Shown: positions 31,744 to 39,877 of the stretch, piece by piece
Layout of the letters: each line of letters begins with the position of its first letter
Numbering within the stretch: the stretch's first letter is position 1
Source: Candidatus Acidiferrales bacterium
Lineage (GTDB): Bacteria; Acidobacteriota; Terriglobia; Acidiferrales; UBA7541
DNA length: 48,215 nt
Assembly: GCA_030038275.1 (NCBI GenBank)
Contig: JASHPG010000034.1
Location: forward strand, 1 to 48,215
Direction: 5' to 3'
The notes under the pieces: model-generated
Database searches by the model: none
Told to the model about the DNA's origin: nothing
Seen by the model: the letters and a program-made list of their open reading frames with translations, nothing else
Program-made: the position numbers and the translations under genes

Positions 31744-33432
31744 TTAATCGGGCGTTCTATCTGGAGTGCTTCGCGACCGGCGGCGTTGTTTTGCTTCAGC
31801 GACGGGAGCTGCGTCCAACGTGAGCTGCTCGGCTTGCGGAGCGGCGGCTCTTGGCGCGCGTTTGAACGTCACGTTCGAGGGGTGCGGGTAGCCGATGCCT
31901 TTGCCGTCTAGCAACTCGGCAATCGTGAGGATTTGCAATCGAGGATGGCTGCCCCAGGGCGATTTGTAGAATCCTGCCGAGGCGGCTTCGCTATTCATAG
32001 GCTTCGTCGGTTCTTCGAGCGTGAGAAGCACGCCGATTTCCGCTTTTTCGCGCTCGATGACGCCGCGGAGATCTCGAATGTCTTTCACGCTGACGTGACC
32101 GGATTTTACGGAAAGGATGATCTGCTTCGTGCGGCCCGAATCGCCCTCGTCATGGAAGTAAAGCCGGCCATCGATGCCCTGGTCGCTGCCCTTGCGTTGC
32201 TCGCTGCGACGGGCACCGACGAGACCGAGCGCCCACCATTGGAACTGGTAGGGGTCTTCTTTTGCAAGCTCCAGCGCATCGGGAACGGATACTGGCTCGC
32301 CGATGACTTCATAAGTTTTCGATATGTCGTCGCCGAAGGCGTCTCGGAGGCGACTTTTGATGAGGCCGATTGCAAGGTGCGTGATGTCGATGCCGATCCA
32401 TTTGCGGTTCAGTCGCTGAGCGACAGCGATTGCGGTGCCGCAGCCGCAGAAGGGATCGAGGACTGTGTCGCCTTCGTTGCTGCTGGTCTTGATGATTCGT
32501 TCGAGCAGCATTTCTGGCTTTTGTGTGGGATAGCCCAGGCGTTCGTCGGCCCTTGAACCAATTGCCGGGATGTCGTCCCAGAGATTCTGTAGTTTTATTC
32601 CTGGCGACTCATCAAGATACATTTTGAGGCGCAGCGCGCCCGTCGGCTCGGTTGGAAAATGAAGTCGCCCCTCGGCATCGTATTTGCGTAGACGGGCGAT
32701 ATCGCATGACCAGCCGTGTGGGTGCGGCTTGTAGGTGATGCCGTTGCTGGCCGTATATGGAAAGTGAAGGTTTGGCCGCATGCCGGGATTTCGAAGCGTT
32801 ACCGACTGCCATTGGCGCCCATCGGGATCGCGGAATTTGAAAGTTGTTTCGATGTAATCAGGTGGGAACTGCGTGAACTGCTGGTTCCAGACGTAGCGGC
32901 CGTCGTTTGTATAGACGAGGAGCAGGTCGCAGATCGAGTCGAAATTTCGACTCACGTTTCCGTGGCTGTGGGTTCGCTTCCATGTGATTTCGTTCAGAAA
33001 TTGGACCGGCCTGAACACGGCGTCCATCAGGAGTTTCAGGTAGTGGCTGGCGGTGGGATCGCAATGGAGATAAATACTGCCGGTCGGTTTTAGCACTCGG
33101 CGGAGTTCGACGAGGCGTGGGGCCATCATGGTGAGGTAGGCGAGCATGTCGTTGGTGCCGAGGAAGCGGCGGAAGGCTTGCATCACGTCCGAAACGCGGC
33201 CGCCCGCTTCGACGACTTCCTGATACTGAGCGGCGGAGGCCTGGTTCCACTCCCAGGTGTCCTCGAAGGCCTTGAACTGCGAGGCTGCGCCGGTGCCGTC
33301 TTTTTCGGCGAAGAGGACGTTGTAGTCCTGATTGGACTTGAAAGGCGGATCGAGGTAAACGAGGTCGACGGACTCGTCTTTGATGTGCAGGCGGAGAACG
33401 TCGAGATTGTCGCCGTAATAAAGTGTGTTCAA
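31744..33432 (-). CDS. adenine-specific DNA methyltransferase with C-terminal nuclease-like domain
   Basis: A 562-residue protein. The methyltransferase part (about 1-375) has motif IV YLDPPF (26-31) before the SAM motif DPFCGCGTA (326-334), the beta-class order typical of N6-adenine (or N4-cytosine) enzymes. It also has YPTQKPEMLLERII just before motif I. The C-terminal part (about 405-520) has GIDGRLYF with Asp421 and IILSVKSGHV with Lys443, a PD-(D/E)XK-like layout in which the expected Glu/Gln of ExK is Ser441. It may be a fused restriction-modification enzyme or an orphan methylase with a decayed nuclease. The start codon is TTG (33432); no ATG or GTG is available upstream, and NTLYYGDNL fits the family N-terminus. 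Confidence 0.85.
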   Translation of the reverse strand: MNTLYYGDNLDVLRLHIKDESVDLVYLDPPFKSNQDYNVLFAEKDGTGAASQFKAFEDTWEWNQASAAQYQEVVEAGGRVSDVMQAFRRFLGTNDMLAYLTMMAPRLVELRRVLKPTGSIYLHCDPTASHYLKLLMDAVFRPVQFLNEITWKRTHSHGNVSRNFDSICDLLLVYTNDGRYVWNQQFTQFPPDYIETTFKFRDPDGRQWQSVTLRNPGMRPNLHFPYTASNGITYKPHPHGWSCDIARLRKYDAEGRLHFPTEPTGALRLKMYLDESPGIKLQNLWDDIPAIGSRADERLGYPTQKPEMLLERIIKTSSNEGDTVLDPFCGCGTAIAVAQRLNRKWIGIDITHLAIGLIKSRLRDAFGDDISKTYEVIGEPVSVPDALELAKEDPYQFQWWALGLVGARRSEQRKGSDQGIDGRLYFHDEGDSGRTKQIILSVKSGHVSVKDIRDLRGVIEREKAEIGVLLTLEEPTKPMNSEAASAGFYKSPWGSHPRLQILTIAELLDGKGIGYPHPSNVTFKRAPRAAAPQAEQLTLDAAPVAEAKQRRRSRSTPDRTPD

Positions 33433-33518
33433 GGCGGCCGTAAGCTCGCGCCGAGTGTACCCAGTTGCGAGAATGCAATCAATGCCGCCGAGCGGAGGGG
33501 CACTTATGACTAACCCCT

Positions 33519-33536
33519 GCCGGCCTGAAGGCCGGC
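33519..33536. repeat. REP-type palindrome GCCGGCCT-GA-AGGCCGGC
   Basis: A perfect 8-bp hairpin with the CCTGAAGG core followed by GCTAC. It lies in the 277-base divergent gap between the methyltransferase and the antitoxin gene. The core CTGAAG is shared with the palindromes at 1978-2031. Confidence 0.6.
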
Positions 33537-33694
33537 GCTACACAACCGTCACCCGTCGACGGCTGCGCGTGCGATGGAGCAAAGGCACGAATCGGCTGGG
33601 CTCAGTGGTAGAACCACAGGTCAAGGCAGAGGAAAAAGCAGTAGCGGTCTAGCAGAACGGGCGCGGCAGCGGGACGCTTGCGCTTGAACATCTA

Positions 33695-33703
33695 TGCTAT
33701 TCT
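33695..33703 (+). promoter_or_regulatory. extended -10 of the toxin-antitoxin operon
   Basis: TGcTATTCT is an extended -10 ending six bases before ATG 33710. No clear -35 is seen. The short distance suggests a leaderless antitoxin mRNA. Confidence 0.4.
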
Positions 33704-33709
33704 CGCCCC

Positions 33710-34015
33710 ATGGAGATCACTCTCCACATTCCCGACGAAATCGCGCGGAAAGTTTCATCCGAAGGCAAGGACGCCGCGCGAGTCGCGCTCGAAGCGTTGG
33801 CGCTTGAGGGCTACCGGACCGAGCGTCTCTCCGAGTCCGCGGTCCGCGAAATGCTCGGCTTCGAGAGCAGAATGCAAGTGCACGCTTTCCTGAAGCAGCA
33901 CGGTGTTTACCTGCAGTACGATGTTGGAGATTTGGAGCAAGACGCCGAGACCTCCGAACAACTGCGTGGAAGACTCGAACAGCAAAGAGCTTCCGGCAAG
34001 TCCCGTTTGGGATGA
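33710..34015 (+). CDS. UPF0175 family antitoxin
   Basis: A 101-residue protein. The N-terminus (MEITLHIPDEIARKV) is a beta-strand typical of dimerising antitoxins. The central helix-turn-helix SESAVREMLGFESRMQVHAFLKQHGVYLQYDVGDLEQD is the hallmark of UPF0175. The last four bases overlap the next gene (ATGA), which encodes a DUF3368 PIN-like protein, so the two form a type II toxin-antitoxin pair. It presumably represses its own promoter and neutralises the toxin. The Gln/Glu-rich, disordered C-terminus may be the toxin-binding tail. Confidence 0.8.
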   Translation: MEITLHIPDEIARKVSSEGKDAARVALEALALEGYRTERLSESAVREMLGFESRMQVHAFLKQHGVYLQYDVGDLEQDAETSEQLRGRLEQQRASGKSRLG

Positions 34016-34485
34016 TTGTTGTAGCCGATACCTCCCCGATTAATTATCTCATTCTAATAGAAGAGATCGAGATTCTCACACAGCTCTACGGCACTGTTGT
34101 GATTCCCCGCGCGGTGCAAGATGAACTGCTGCGCCCATCGGCACCGGAGTTGGTACGCGCTTGGATGGCTCGGAGGCCCGCGTGGCTTCAGGTTCGAGAG
34201 CCGCTCGGAGCGCCAGACGCCTCGCTCGCGGGGCTCGATCCGGGTGAGCGTGATGCGATTCTGATAGCGTCAGAGCTTTGCGCCGATCAATTGATCGCCG
34301 ACGACCGGCAAGGAAGGCGCGAGGCTCTAAAGCGCGGCATTCGTGTGATGGGCACGCTCGGCGTATTGCGCGAAGCTGCCGTACTGGGATTTTTGGACCT
34401 TCGGGAGGCGCTCAGACGCCTTGAAACAACTAACTTCCACGTTAGACCTGATGTGCTGCGCCGCCCGTTGGCGCAGGATTTATAG
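34012..34485 (+). CDS. DUF3368 PIN-like toxin
   Basis: A 157-residue protein starting in an ATGA overlap with the antitoxin gene. VVADTSPINYL with Asp6 opens the PIN fold. The acidic residues GERDAILIASE and IADDRQGRREA supply the expected metal-binding set. DUF3368 proteins are PIN-related and are thought to act as ribonuclease toxins in pairs with UPF0175 antitoxins. The acidic set appears complete, so activity is possible. Target RNA is unknown. No sign of frameshift. Confidence 0.8.
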   Translation: MIVVADTSPINYLILIEEIEILTQLYGTVVIPRAVQDELLRPSAPELVRAWMARRPAWLQVREPLGAPDASLAGLDPGERDAILIASELCADQLIADDRQGRREALKRGIRVMGTLGVLREAAVLGFLDLREALRRLETTNFHVRPDVLRRPLAQDL

Positions 34486-34569
34486 CAAACCGTGGGAATA
34501 AGAAGTTCGATTGCGGACAGGCATCAACGCTGCGATGCGCCGGGCGCGTGTCACTTTTCCCACAGTGGC

Positions 34570-34601
34570 TTGACGTTTGTACGGGCTGCGGCCAGTATGA
34601 T
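34570..34601 (+). promoter_or_regulatory. weak candidate cobO promoter
   Basis: TTGACG (34570-34575) and TATGAT (34596-34601) flank a 20-base spacer, longer than optimal; CAGTAT (34593-34598) at 17 bases is an alternative -10. AGGGAG follows before ATG 34632. Confidence 0.3.
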
Positions 34602-34631
34602 TGATTAACGGATTCCAGGGAGCGTTGGCGA

Positions 34632-35168
34632 ATGCCGGAAGGCAAAGGGCTGCTGATCGTGTACACGGGACCGGGCAAGGGGAAAACGACGTGCGCGCTG
34701 GGCACGGCATTTCGCGCGGTAGGGCAAGGCTTGCGCGTGCTGATGGTACAGTTTATTAAAGGCTCGTGGCACTACGGCGAACTCGATGCCGCGAAGATGC
34801 TGGGCGACGATAAGTTCGAGATTCGTCCCATGGGACGAGGCTTCGTGAAAGTGGGCGGCGCGGAAACCGATCCGGAAGACGTGCGATTGTGCGACGAGGC
34901 GTGGCAGTTCGGGCGCGAGCAGATTTACAGCGAGAAATACGATTTGGTGATTCTGGACGAGATCAATTACGTGATCAGCTACAAGATTCTGGATGCGCAG
35001 CCGGTGGTCGATGCGCTAGTGAAGCGTCCCGAGCGCGTGCACGTGATCTGCACGGGGCGCAACGCGCATCCGAAGCTGGTGGAAGCCGCCGATCTGGTGA
35101 CGGAGATGAAGGAAGTGAAGCATCCGTACACGAAAGGGATTCTGGCGCAACGCGGAATCGATTATTAG
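34632..35168 (+). CDS. cobO: cob(I)yrinic acid a,c-diamide adenosyltransferase
   Basis: A 178-residue protein of the CobO/BtuR/CobA family, which transfers the adenosyl group of ATP to cobalt in corrinoids. The P-loop is GPGKGKTT (13-20), the Walker B-like LVILDEINYVI is central, and RNAHPKLVEAADLVTEM and HPYTKGI-x-AQRGIDY complete the fold. Length is close to E. coli BtuR (196). AGGGAG lies upstream of the ATG. No other cobalamin gene is nearby, so it may serve salvage. It leads a same-strand group with a small ORF, accD and folC. Confidence 0.93.
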   Translation: MPEGKGLLIVYTGPGKGKTTCALGTAFRAVGQGLRVLMVQFIKGSWHYGELDAAKMLGDDKFEIRPMGRGFVKVGGAETDPEDVRLCDEAWQFGREQIYSEKYDLVILDEINYVISYKILDAQPVVDALVKRPERVHVICTGRNAHPKLVEAADLVTEMKEVKHPYTKGILAQRGIDY

Positions 35169-35190
35169 CGATAATTCCGAAAGAACGCCC

Positions 35191-35367
35191 ATGCTGGCCG
35201 AAGCTCCAGAAGCCCTGATCCTCGATCTGTTGCAGTGGCTTTCGGCGCGGGAGCGGCCTTACGAGGAAGCCATGGATGCGTGGAGGACTTCGTGTCCGCG
35301 GCTCTCGAGCGGCGCCACGAACGGCGGAAGAGAAACCCGCAAGCGATTAAAAACTCGAGATTCATAG
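35191..35367 (+). CDS. small 58-residue ORF, possibly a truncated acidobacterial regulator-like protein
   Basis: ATG 35191 lies 22 bases after cobO. The reading frame ends with TAG at 35365-35367, directly abutting the accD ATG. The sequence begins with a helical stretch, ILDLLQWLSARERPYEEAMDAWRTSCPRL, which resembles the N-terminus of small winged-helix-type proteins I recall from Acidobacteriota and Actinobacteria. After CPRL the similarity stops, and a different frame (ALERRHERRKRN) may hold the rest, so a deletion or frameshift is likely. Treat it as a probable gene remnant whose translation may still couple to accD. Confidence 0.4.
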   Translation: MLAEAPEALILDLLQWLSARERPYEEAMDAWRTSCPRLSSGATNGGRETRKRLKTRDS

Positions 35368-36231
35368 ATGACTTGGTTTAAGAGAGAGAAAGCGCCAATT
35401 GAAAATCCCACGCCGGTGGACGAGCGGCGCGTCCGAACCGAAGGGCTTTGGACGAAGTGTCCTGGATGCCGCGCGATCATCTGGAAAAAAGACGTCGAGG
35501 CGAACTGGGAAGTCTGCCCGAAATGCGAGCACCATTTCCGGCTCAACGCGCGGCGCCGCCTGGAATTGCTGCTCGACGACGATCATCCGTGGACCGAGCA
35601 CGACGCGGAGCTGCAATCGAGCGATCCGCTGCACTTCGCGGACGTGAAGCCATACGCGAAGAGGCTGAAAGAGGCGCAGGAAAAGCTGGGCATGAGGGAT
35701 GCCATTCTTACGATGGAAGGGAAGCTCGGCGGGCGTCCGGTGATCTGCTGCTCGATGGAGTTCGGGTTCATCGGCGGGACGATGGGCGCGGTGGTGGGCG
35801 AAAAAGTGACGCGGGCCATCGAACGGTCGCTAGAGCAGAAGTGTCCGCTGATCGTCGTTTCATGCTCGGGCGGCGCGCGGATGATGGAAGGCGCCGTCGG
35901 GTTGATGCAGCTTGCGAAAGTGGGCGCGGCGCTGGCGCGATTGGATGAGGCGCGCGTGCCGTTCATTTCGGTGCTGACCGATCCCACGACCGGCGGGGTG
36001 ACGGCGAGTTACGCGATGCTCGGCGATCTGAACATCGCGGAGCCGGGAGCGCTGATCGGATTGGCGGGCCCGCGCGTGATCGAACAGACCATTCGGCAGA
36101 AATTGCCCGAGGGATTTCAGCGCGCCGAGTTTTTGCTGGAGCATGGATTCCTGGACGCCGTGGTTCCGCGCAAGGAACTAAAAACGTACATTTCGCGCGC
36201 CCTGGGATTCTTTCTCGACAACGCGGCATGA
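35368..36231 (+). CDS. accD: acetyl-CoA carboxylase carboxyltransferase subunit beta
   Basis: A 287-residue subunit of acetyl-CoA carboxylase that transfers CO2 from biotin to acetyl-CoA, the first step of fatty acid synthesis. The N-terminal zinc ribbon has two CPxC pairs (KCPGCRA and VCPKCEHHF). The crotonase-like body shows MEFGFIGGTMGAVVGEK, SCSGGARMMEGAVGLMQLAK and LIGLAGPRVIEQTIRQ. Its ATG abuts the stop of the small ORF, and its end overlaps folC by four bases (ATGA), so the pair is translationally coupled. The accD-folC order is common in bacteria. No defect seen. Confidence 0.96.
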   Translation: MTWFKREKAPIENPTPVDERRVRTEGLWTKCPGCRAIIWKKDVEANWEVCPKCEHHFRLNARRRLELLLDDDHPWTEHDAELQSSDPLHFADVKPYAKRLKEAQEKLGMRDAILTMEGKLGGRPVICCSMEFGFIGGTMGAVVGEKVTRAIERSLEQKCPLIVVSCSGGARMMEGAVGLMQLAKVGAALARLDEARVPFISVLTDPTTGGVTASYAMLGDLNIAEPGALIGLAGPRVIEQTIRQKLPEGFQRAEFLLEHGFLDAVVPRKELKTYISRALGFFLDNAA

Positions 36232-37607
36232 ATTACGAAGAGTCCGTCCGCACGCTTCTCTCTCTTGGGCGCGAGTTGGCTTCGCCGCAGCACGCCCACG
36301 TGCAGAAATTCGGTCTCGAAAACATCAGCACGCTGGCCGCCGCGCTTGGGAATCCGCACCACGCCGCGCCGTGCGTGCACATCGCGGGAACGAACGGCAA
36401 AGGCTCGACGGCGGCGATGCTCGAGTCGATTTTGCGCGGCACGGGATTGCGAACCGGGCTGTACACGTCTCCTCATCTGGTGCGCATCAACGAGCGCATT
36501 CGCATCGGCGGCGACGATATTTCCGACGAGGAATTCGCCGCGACTTGGACGCGCGTGCAGGCGACGATCGAATCACTGCTCGCCAGCGGTATGCTGGCCG
36601 CGCATCCCACTTACTTCGAGTGCATCACGGCGATGGCGTTCGTGGCGTTCGCCACGCGCGGCGTGGATTTCGCGGTGTACGAAACGGGGCTGGGCGGGCG
36701 GCTGGACGCGACCAACATCGTGCGGCCGGAAGTGGCCGCGATCACGTCGATCGATTTCGATCACGAAGATTATCTTGGCCACTCGATACAAGAAATCGCC
36801 GGGGAAAAGGCGGGGATCATCAAGGCCGGCGCTCCGGTGGTTAGCTCCGCGACGAGGCCGGAAGCGCGCGAGGTGATTGCAAAGCGCTGCCGCGAATTGA
36901 ACGTGCCGCTGGTGGAAGTCGATGGGGCGTGGCGGCTGGAAGATGTCCTTTCGGAGAGCGGTTGCTACGGAGCGGCCGCGGTTTCCGCGGAAGGTGAAAA
37001 AAGGATTCGCATCGAGCCTCCGCTGCCTGGGCGATTCCAGATTCGCAACGCGCTGACGGCGGCGACAGCCGCGCGGTTGCTTTCCGAACGCGGTTTCGCG
37101 ATTAGCGACGAAGCGATCGAGAGGGGGATTCGCGGCGTGCATTGGCCCGGCAGGCTGGAGCGGCTGATGGCGCGTCCCGCCGTTTACATCGACGGCACGC
37201 ACAATCCGGGCGGCGCGCGCGAGTTGCTGAAATTCTGGGAGGAAAACTTCGCGGGACGCCGCATCGTGCTGGTATATGGCGCGATGCGCGACAAAGCCGT
37301 GGATGAAATCGCCGGGCTGCTATTTCCGCGCGCCGATCTGGTGGTGATCACGGAGCCGCACCAGCCACGCGCGATTTCCGCTCCGTTGCTTGCGGAAATG
37401 ACCGCGCATCTCGCGCGGAAGTCGATGCTCGTTCGCGAACCAATCGCCGCTTTGGAGCGGGCTATCGAGCTTGCGGGGCCCGAGGATACGGTATTTGCCA
37501 CCGGATCGCTGTATCTCGTCGGCGACTTGCGCGCTTACTGGAGCGGCCGTTCCGTGGTGGCGTCCGCGCCAAGCCAAGCATCGTCGCCTGGGAAGCAACG
37601 CGCGTAG
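36228..37607 (+). CDS. folC: dihydrofolate synthase/folylpolyglutamate synthase
   Basis: A 459-residue Mur-ligase-type enzyme adding glutamate to dihydropteroate and folates. The ATP-binding loop is HIAGTNGKGSTAAMLES (residues 48-64), then YTSPHLVRINERIRI, TGLGGRLDATNIV, the SIDFDHEDYLGHS metal-binding motif, and IDGTHNPGGARELL in the C-terminal domain. Starts within ATGA after accD. The C-terminal Ser/Pro/Lys tail is short and variable. Length is normal. Cytosolic. Confidence 0.95.
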   Translation: MNYEESVRTLLSLGRELASPQHAHVQKFGLENISTLAAALGNPHHAAPCVHIAGTNGKGSTAAMLESILRGTGLRTGLYTSPHLVRINERIRIGGDDISDEEFAATWTRVQATIESLLASGMLAAHPTYFECITAMAFVAFATRGVDFAVYETGLGGRLDATNIVRPEVAAITSIDFDHEDYLGHSIQEIAGEKAGIIKAGAPVVSSATRPEAREVIAKRCRELNVPLVEVDGAWRLEDVLSESGCYGAAAVSAEGEKRIRIEPPLPGRFQIRNALTAATAARLLSERGFAISDEAIERGIRGVHWPGRLERLMARPAVYIDGTHNPGGARELLKFWEENFAGRRIVLVYGAMRDKAVDEIAGLLFPRADLVVITEPHQPRAISAPLLAEMTAHLARKSMLVREPIAALERAIELAGPEDTVFATGSLYLVGDLRAYWSGRSVVASAPSQASSPGKQRA

Positions 37608-37738
37608 TCGCGCGGCGGATTGCGAGGCAGTTTGGCCGCATCCTGCAATGGGAACTCCAGTCGATGGAACTTTAACGATGGCCCCGAAAAGCATCTACAA
37701 GCATTACTCCCCTGCCAACATTCTCTGCCATTAGGCTA

Positions 37739-37768
37739 TTGACATTCCGGTTTACTTTAAGTTAGCGT
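37739..37768 (+). promoter_or_regulatory. candidate promoter of the DUF3857 gene pair
   Basis: A perfect TTGACA (37739-37744) precedes TAGCGT (37763-37768) by 18 bases, about 105 bases before ATG 37874. The -10 matches at the three most conserved positions. Confidence 0.5.
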
Positions 37769-37873
37769 TGCGCCACTTCACTGTTTTTATATGGCACCGG
37801 GAATGGACCGTGGCGGAGACCGTCTGCCGCCTAAGTGCAATCGCTTCCGCGTGCGGCGTAGAAGAGGCGTCCG

Positions 37874-39877
37874 ATGAACCGAATCCTTCGATGCAGTTCG
37901 CAGGTGATCGTGGTAGCGGCGGTGATTTTGATGGCGCGCGTGATGCCCGCGTTTGCCACGGTCGGATGGCTGCCGGTATCGGCCGACGATCTGGCGCTGA
38001 AGGATAATCCCAAGGAGCCGGGCGCCGACGCGATGATTTTATATCGCGAAGTTACCGTGGATGCCCGAAAAGCCAATATTTCCGGCGATTCGCTTGAGGA
38101 ATACGTCCGGATAAAAATCTTCACACAGGCTGGAACGAAATACGGGCACATCGAGATTCCGTACGACCAAAGCTTTGAGACAATTCCTTACGCCGGCGGC
38201 CGCACGATACTTCCGGACGGCACGATTAAGGATTTCGACGGCCAGGTACTGAACAGCACGCTTGTGCGCACAGGAGGAGTCGAATATTTCGCGAAGACAT
38301 TCACGCTACCGGATGTCCAGCCGGGCTGCATTATTGAGTACAGGTACGACCGGCAAGCGCGGCCTGGATGGTTGCACGACGAGGGCTGGACCTTATCCAG
38401 CAACATGTACACTCGCGAGGCTCACTTTACTTACTATCCGAACGATATTTTCGATCAAGCCGGCTATCACGCGCAGTACCGGCCTTACCTGCTCCCGGCC
38501 GGCGCGAAAATGAAAGAGAACGCGGACCACTCGTACGCGATGGAGCTTCACGATATAGCGGCCATTGTGGATGAGCCGTTGATGCCTCCGAAGGCCGCGA
38601 TGGAGCCAAGCGTCGAGTTCTATTATGTGACCCCCGGCGAGCCCGATCCCACCGATCCACCGACAAAATTCTGGAGCCATTACGCGAAACAGTGGAGCGG
38701 CGAGATATCGCATTTCACTGATAAGAAAGACGCGCTCAATCAGGAGATCTCGAAGATTCTCTCGGCAGGCGATTCTCCCGAGATGAAGCTACGGAAGATT
38801 TACGCGCGCGTGGAGCAGATTCGCAATTTGAGCATGGAGGACTACCGAACTCAGAAGGAGACGAAGGCCGAGGACCTGAAGCCGGATGGCAACGTGGCTG
38901 ACGTGCTGGAACGCGGCTACGCGACGGGACATCAGATCAATCTGACTTTCATTGGGCTCGCGCGCGCAGCGGGATTCGACGCAACCGAGGTCTTCGTTGC
39001 GCCGCGTAATACCTCTCTCTTCATACCGAATCAAAATGACATCGGAGAACTGAGCGCCGAGCTGGTCTGGGTGAAGGCAGGATCGCAGGAGTACTATCTC
39101 GATCCCTCCGCGCGCTATTTCCCGTTCGGCGTGCTGCCGTGGTACGAGAGCGAGGCCGGCGGCATCCGCGTGGATGGACATACTCCGACGATTATCACCA
39201 CTCCTAACCCGAGCTCGTCACAAGCAACGATCGTGCGCACGGCGAATTTGACGCTGCAGCCTGACAATTCGATTTCGGCGACGGTTCAAATCGACTTTAC
39301 GGGACTCGAAGGCGGGATGTTGCGGTATTCCGACCGGAAAGACGATCAAACTGGCCGCACGAAGGATTTGGAGAGCCGGATTAAGGATTGGCTGCCTATC
39401 GGCTCGGAATTCAGCATCACGAAAATCGATGACTGGGACGACATCGAAAAGCCGCTGCGAGTGGAAGGAACTCTGAAGCTTGCGTCGTATGGGAGCACCG
39501 CGTCGCGCGACATGCTCCTGCCGCTGGACATATTTCAAGCTACACAGGCGGGAGATTTTGCGGAGCAAACCAGGCACAATGCGGTTTATTTCCAATATCC
39601 CTATCAGGAGATCGACACCATCACGGTGAATCCTCCGCCCGGATACAAAATTGAGGCGATGCCAAAACCGCAAAAGATCGACCTGAAGGCCGCGGTTTAT
39701 GACATCACAGTGGCGAGCCAGGGGAATTCGGTCGAGGTCAACCGCCATCTGACGATTGACGGCGTGCTTTTCGCGAAAGAAGCGTATCCCACTTTCCGTG
39801 CATTTTTCGGGCTCGTGCGGACCAATGACAATGCGCAGATGGTGCTTGAAAACACGCAGACCGGCCAGCTTAATTAA
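37874..39877 (+). CDS. DUF3857/transglutaminase-like exported protein, catalytic Cys replaced
   Basis: A 667-residue protein with a signal peptide (MNRILR, hydrophobic core, cleaved near PAFA at about 29). DUF3857 follows (about 35-270), then a transglutaminase-like core (about 280-410). At the position of the catalytic Cys the sequence reads RGYATGH353QINLTFIGLARAAGF, so His353 stands in place of Cys; compare GDC in the next gene. A C-terminal beta-rich domain ends at 667. The DUF3857 function is unknown, and the enzyme is probably inactive as a transglutaminase. The next gene overlaps its 3' end. Confidence 0.85.
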   Translation: MNRILRCSSQVIVVAAVILMARVMPAFATVGWLPVSADDLALKDNPKEPGADAMILYREVTVDARKANISGDSLEEYVRIKIFTQAGTKYGHIEIPYDQSFETIPYAGGRTILPDGTIKDFDGQVLNSTLVRTGGVEYFAKTFTLPDVQPGCIIEYRYDRQARPGWLHDEGWTLSSNMYTREAHFTYYPNDIFDQAGYHAQYRPYLLPAGAKMKENADHSYAMELHDIAAIVDEPLMPPKAAMEPSVEFYYVTPGEPDPTDPPTKFWSHYAKQWSGEISHFTDKKDALNQEISKILSAGDSPEMKLRKIYARVEQIRNLSMEDYRTQKETKAEDLKPDGNVADVLERGYATGHQINLTFIGLARAAGFDATEVFVAPRNTSLFIPNQNDIGELSAELVWVKAGSQEYYLDPSARYFPFGVLPWYESEAGGIRVDGHTPTIITTPNPSSSQATIVRTANLTLQPDNSISATVQIDFTGLEGGMLRYSDRKDDQTGRTKDLESRIKDWLPIGSEFSITKIDDWDDIEKPLRVEGTLKLASYGSTASRDMLLPLDIFQATQAGDFAEQTRHNAVYFQYPYQEIDTITVNPPPGYKIEAMPKPQKIDLKAAVYDITVASQGNSVEVNRHLTIDGVLFAKEAYPTFRAFFGLVRTNDNAQMVLENTQTGQLN

